Below are positions 22,114-22,364 of a DNA stretch of 22,364 nt, in pieces (within the stretch, counting starts at the first letter, position 1; each line of letters starts with the position of its first letter). The notes beneath the pieces are model-generated. The model saw nothing but the letters and a program-made list of their open reading frames with translations. It was not told the origin of the DNA and searched no databases. Source of the stretch: JANNHK01 sp034408875 (GTDB lineage: Bacteria; Actinomycetota; Acidimicrobiia; IMCC26256; PALSA-610); contig JAWXCJ010000321.1 of NCBI GenBank assembly GCA_034408875.1, positions 1 to 22,364 on the forward strand. Reading direction: 5' to 3'. The translations under genes and the position numbers were made by a program.

Positions 22114-22364
22114 GACGCGTCGCCGTCGTCGCAGTCGGTGTGGCGATGTTCGGCCTCGCGCTCGGTGGCGCGTGGGCCGTGGCCTACAACATCGCGGGCG
22201 ACGAAGACGCTTCGACCGAGACCGCGGTTGAACCCGAAGCCGCCGCAGCGTCGGCGCTGGAAACCGTTCCGATCCTCGCGCCGGTGGGCGTCGAGATCGC
22301 GGGCCCGCCCGCCGCCGCGGCCGCCGTCACGGCAACCCCGGGCGCGCTCGGCCCGTACGCAGGC
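22110..22364 (+). CDS. Membrane-anchored or secreted protein, 3' end cut by window
   Basis: The frame opens at ATG 22110, overlapping the previous stop, and stays open to the window edge (85 residues seen). It begins MRRVAVVAVGVAMFGLALGG, a signal peptide or N-terminal anchor of about 26 residues, followed by an acidic Ala/Glu/Thr-rich stretch (GDEDASTETAVEPEAAAA) and Pro/Ala-rich low-complexity sequence. No domain is visible yet. Coupling to the SH3-like protein suggests both belong to one surface assembly (inference). Confidence 0.7.
   Translation, partial: MRRVAVVAVGVAMFGLALGGAWAVAYNIAGDEDASTETAVEPEAAAASALETVPILAPVGVEIAGPPAAAAAVTATPGALGPYAG

Overview
The window reads as chromosomal DNA from a high-GC actinomycete, most likely class Acidimicrobiia or a close relative. 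This is inferred from the strong G/C third-position bias, very tight gene packing, starts with little or no leader, Thr-rich spacers in secreted proteins, and a large exported protein ending in 42-residue repeats of the GGVFAFGDAPYLGSL type that I associate with that class. No rRNA, tRNA, CRISPR array, insertion sequence or prophage was found.

Layout. (1) 141-2221, plus strand: a two-gene redox module. A thioredoxin-like fusion protein is translationally coupled to a short gene whose frame is interrupted by one TGA. The frame resumes with G-S-C directly after the TGA and stays conserved to its true stop. I read this as a selenocysteine protein of the UGSC family, with a bacterial SECIS-type hairpin 11 nt past the TGA. 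(2) 2218-3320, minus strand: a PadR regulator and an HAAS-domain membrane protein overlapping by ATGA, behind a TTGACA-N17-TAGGGT promoter that contains a perfect palindrome. (3) 3390-4821, plus: a nitronate monooxygenase remnant with its middle missing, then an acyl-CoA thioesterase. (4) 4826-6607, minus: an M3/PepF oligoendopeptidase. (5) 6690-13358, minus: a 2222-residue exported protein with 14 FG-GAP calcium motifs, a CARDB-like domain, an unrecognised domain, a Thr linker and the C-terminal repeats. (6) 13493-15010, minus: an amidase. (7) 15165-15904, plus: a shortened and an intact NTF2/SnoaL-like protein. (8) 15905-17919, minus: a GH114 glycosidase overlapping an alpha/beta-hydrolase lipoprotein. 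(9) 17959-19542, minus: a coiled-coil protein and a GAF plus degenerate-GGDEF protein. (10) 19637-20106, plus: a damaged DUF6325-like gene with an 11-bp tandem repeat, and a small basic protein. (11) 20089-22364: a one-TM protein divergent from a DUF998-like membrane protein, a gene-poor stretch holding a possible phosphotransferase remnant, and two coupled membrane-anchored secreted proteins, the last cut by the window end.

Two themes stand out. One is the selenoprotein module, which would normally be misannotated as two short ORFs. The other is that three otherwise conserved genes (3390, 15165, 19637) each seem to have lost a central segment, two also being frameshifted. That is either a real local deletion process or an assembly defect. 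A third, quieter pattern is a TANNGT -10-like hexamer placed 6-8 nt before several start codons, consistent with leaderless transcription.
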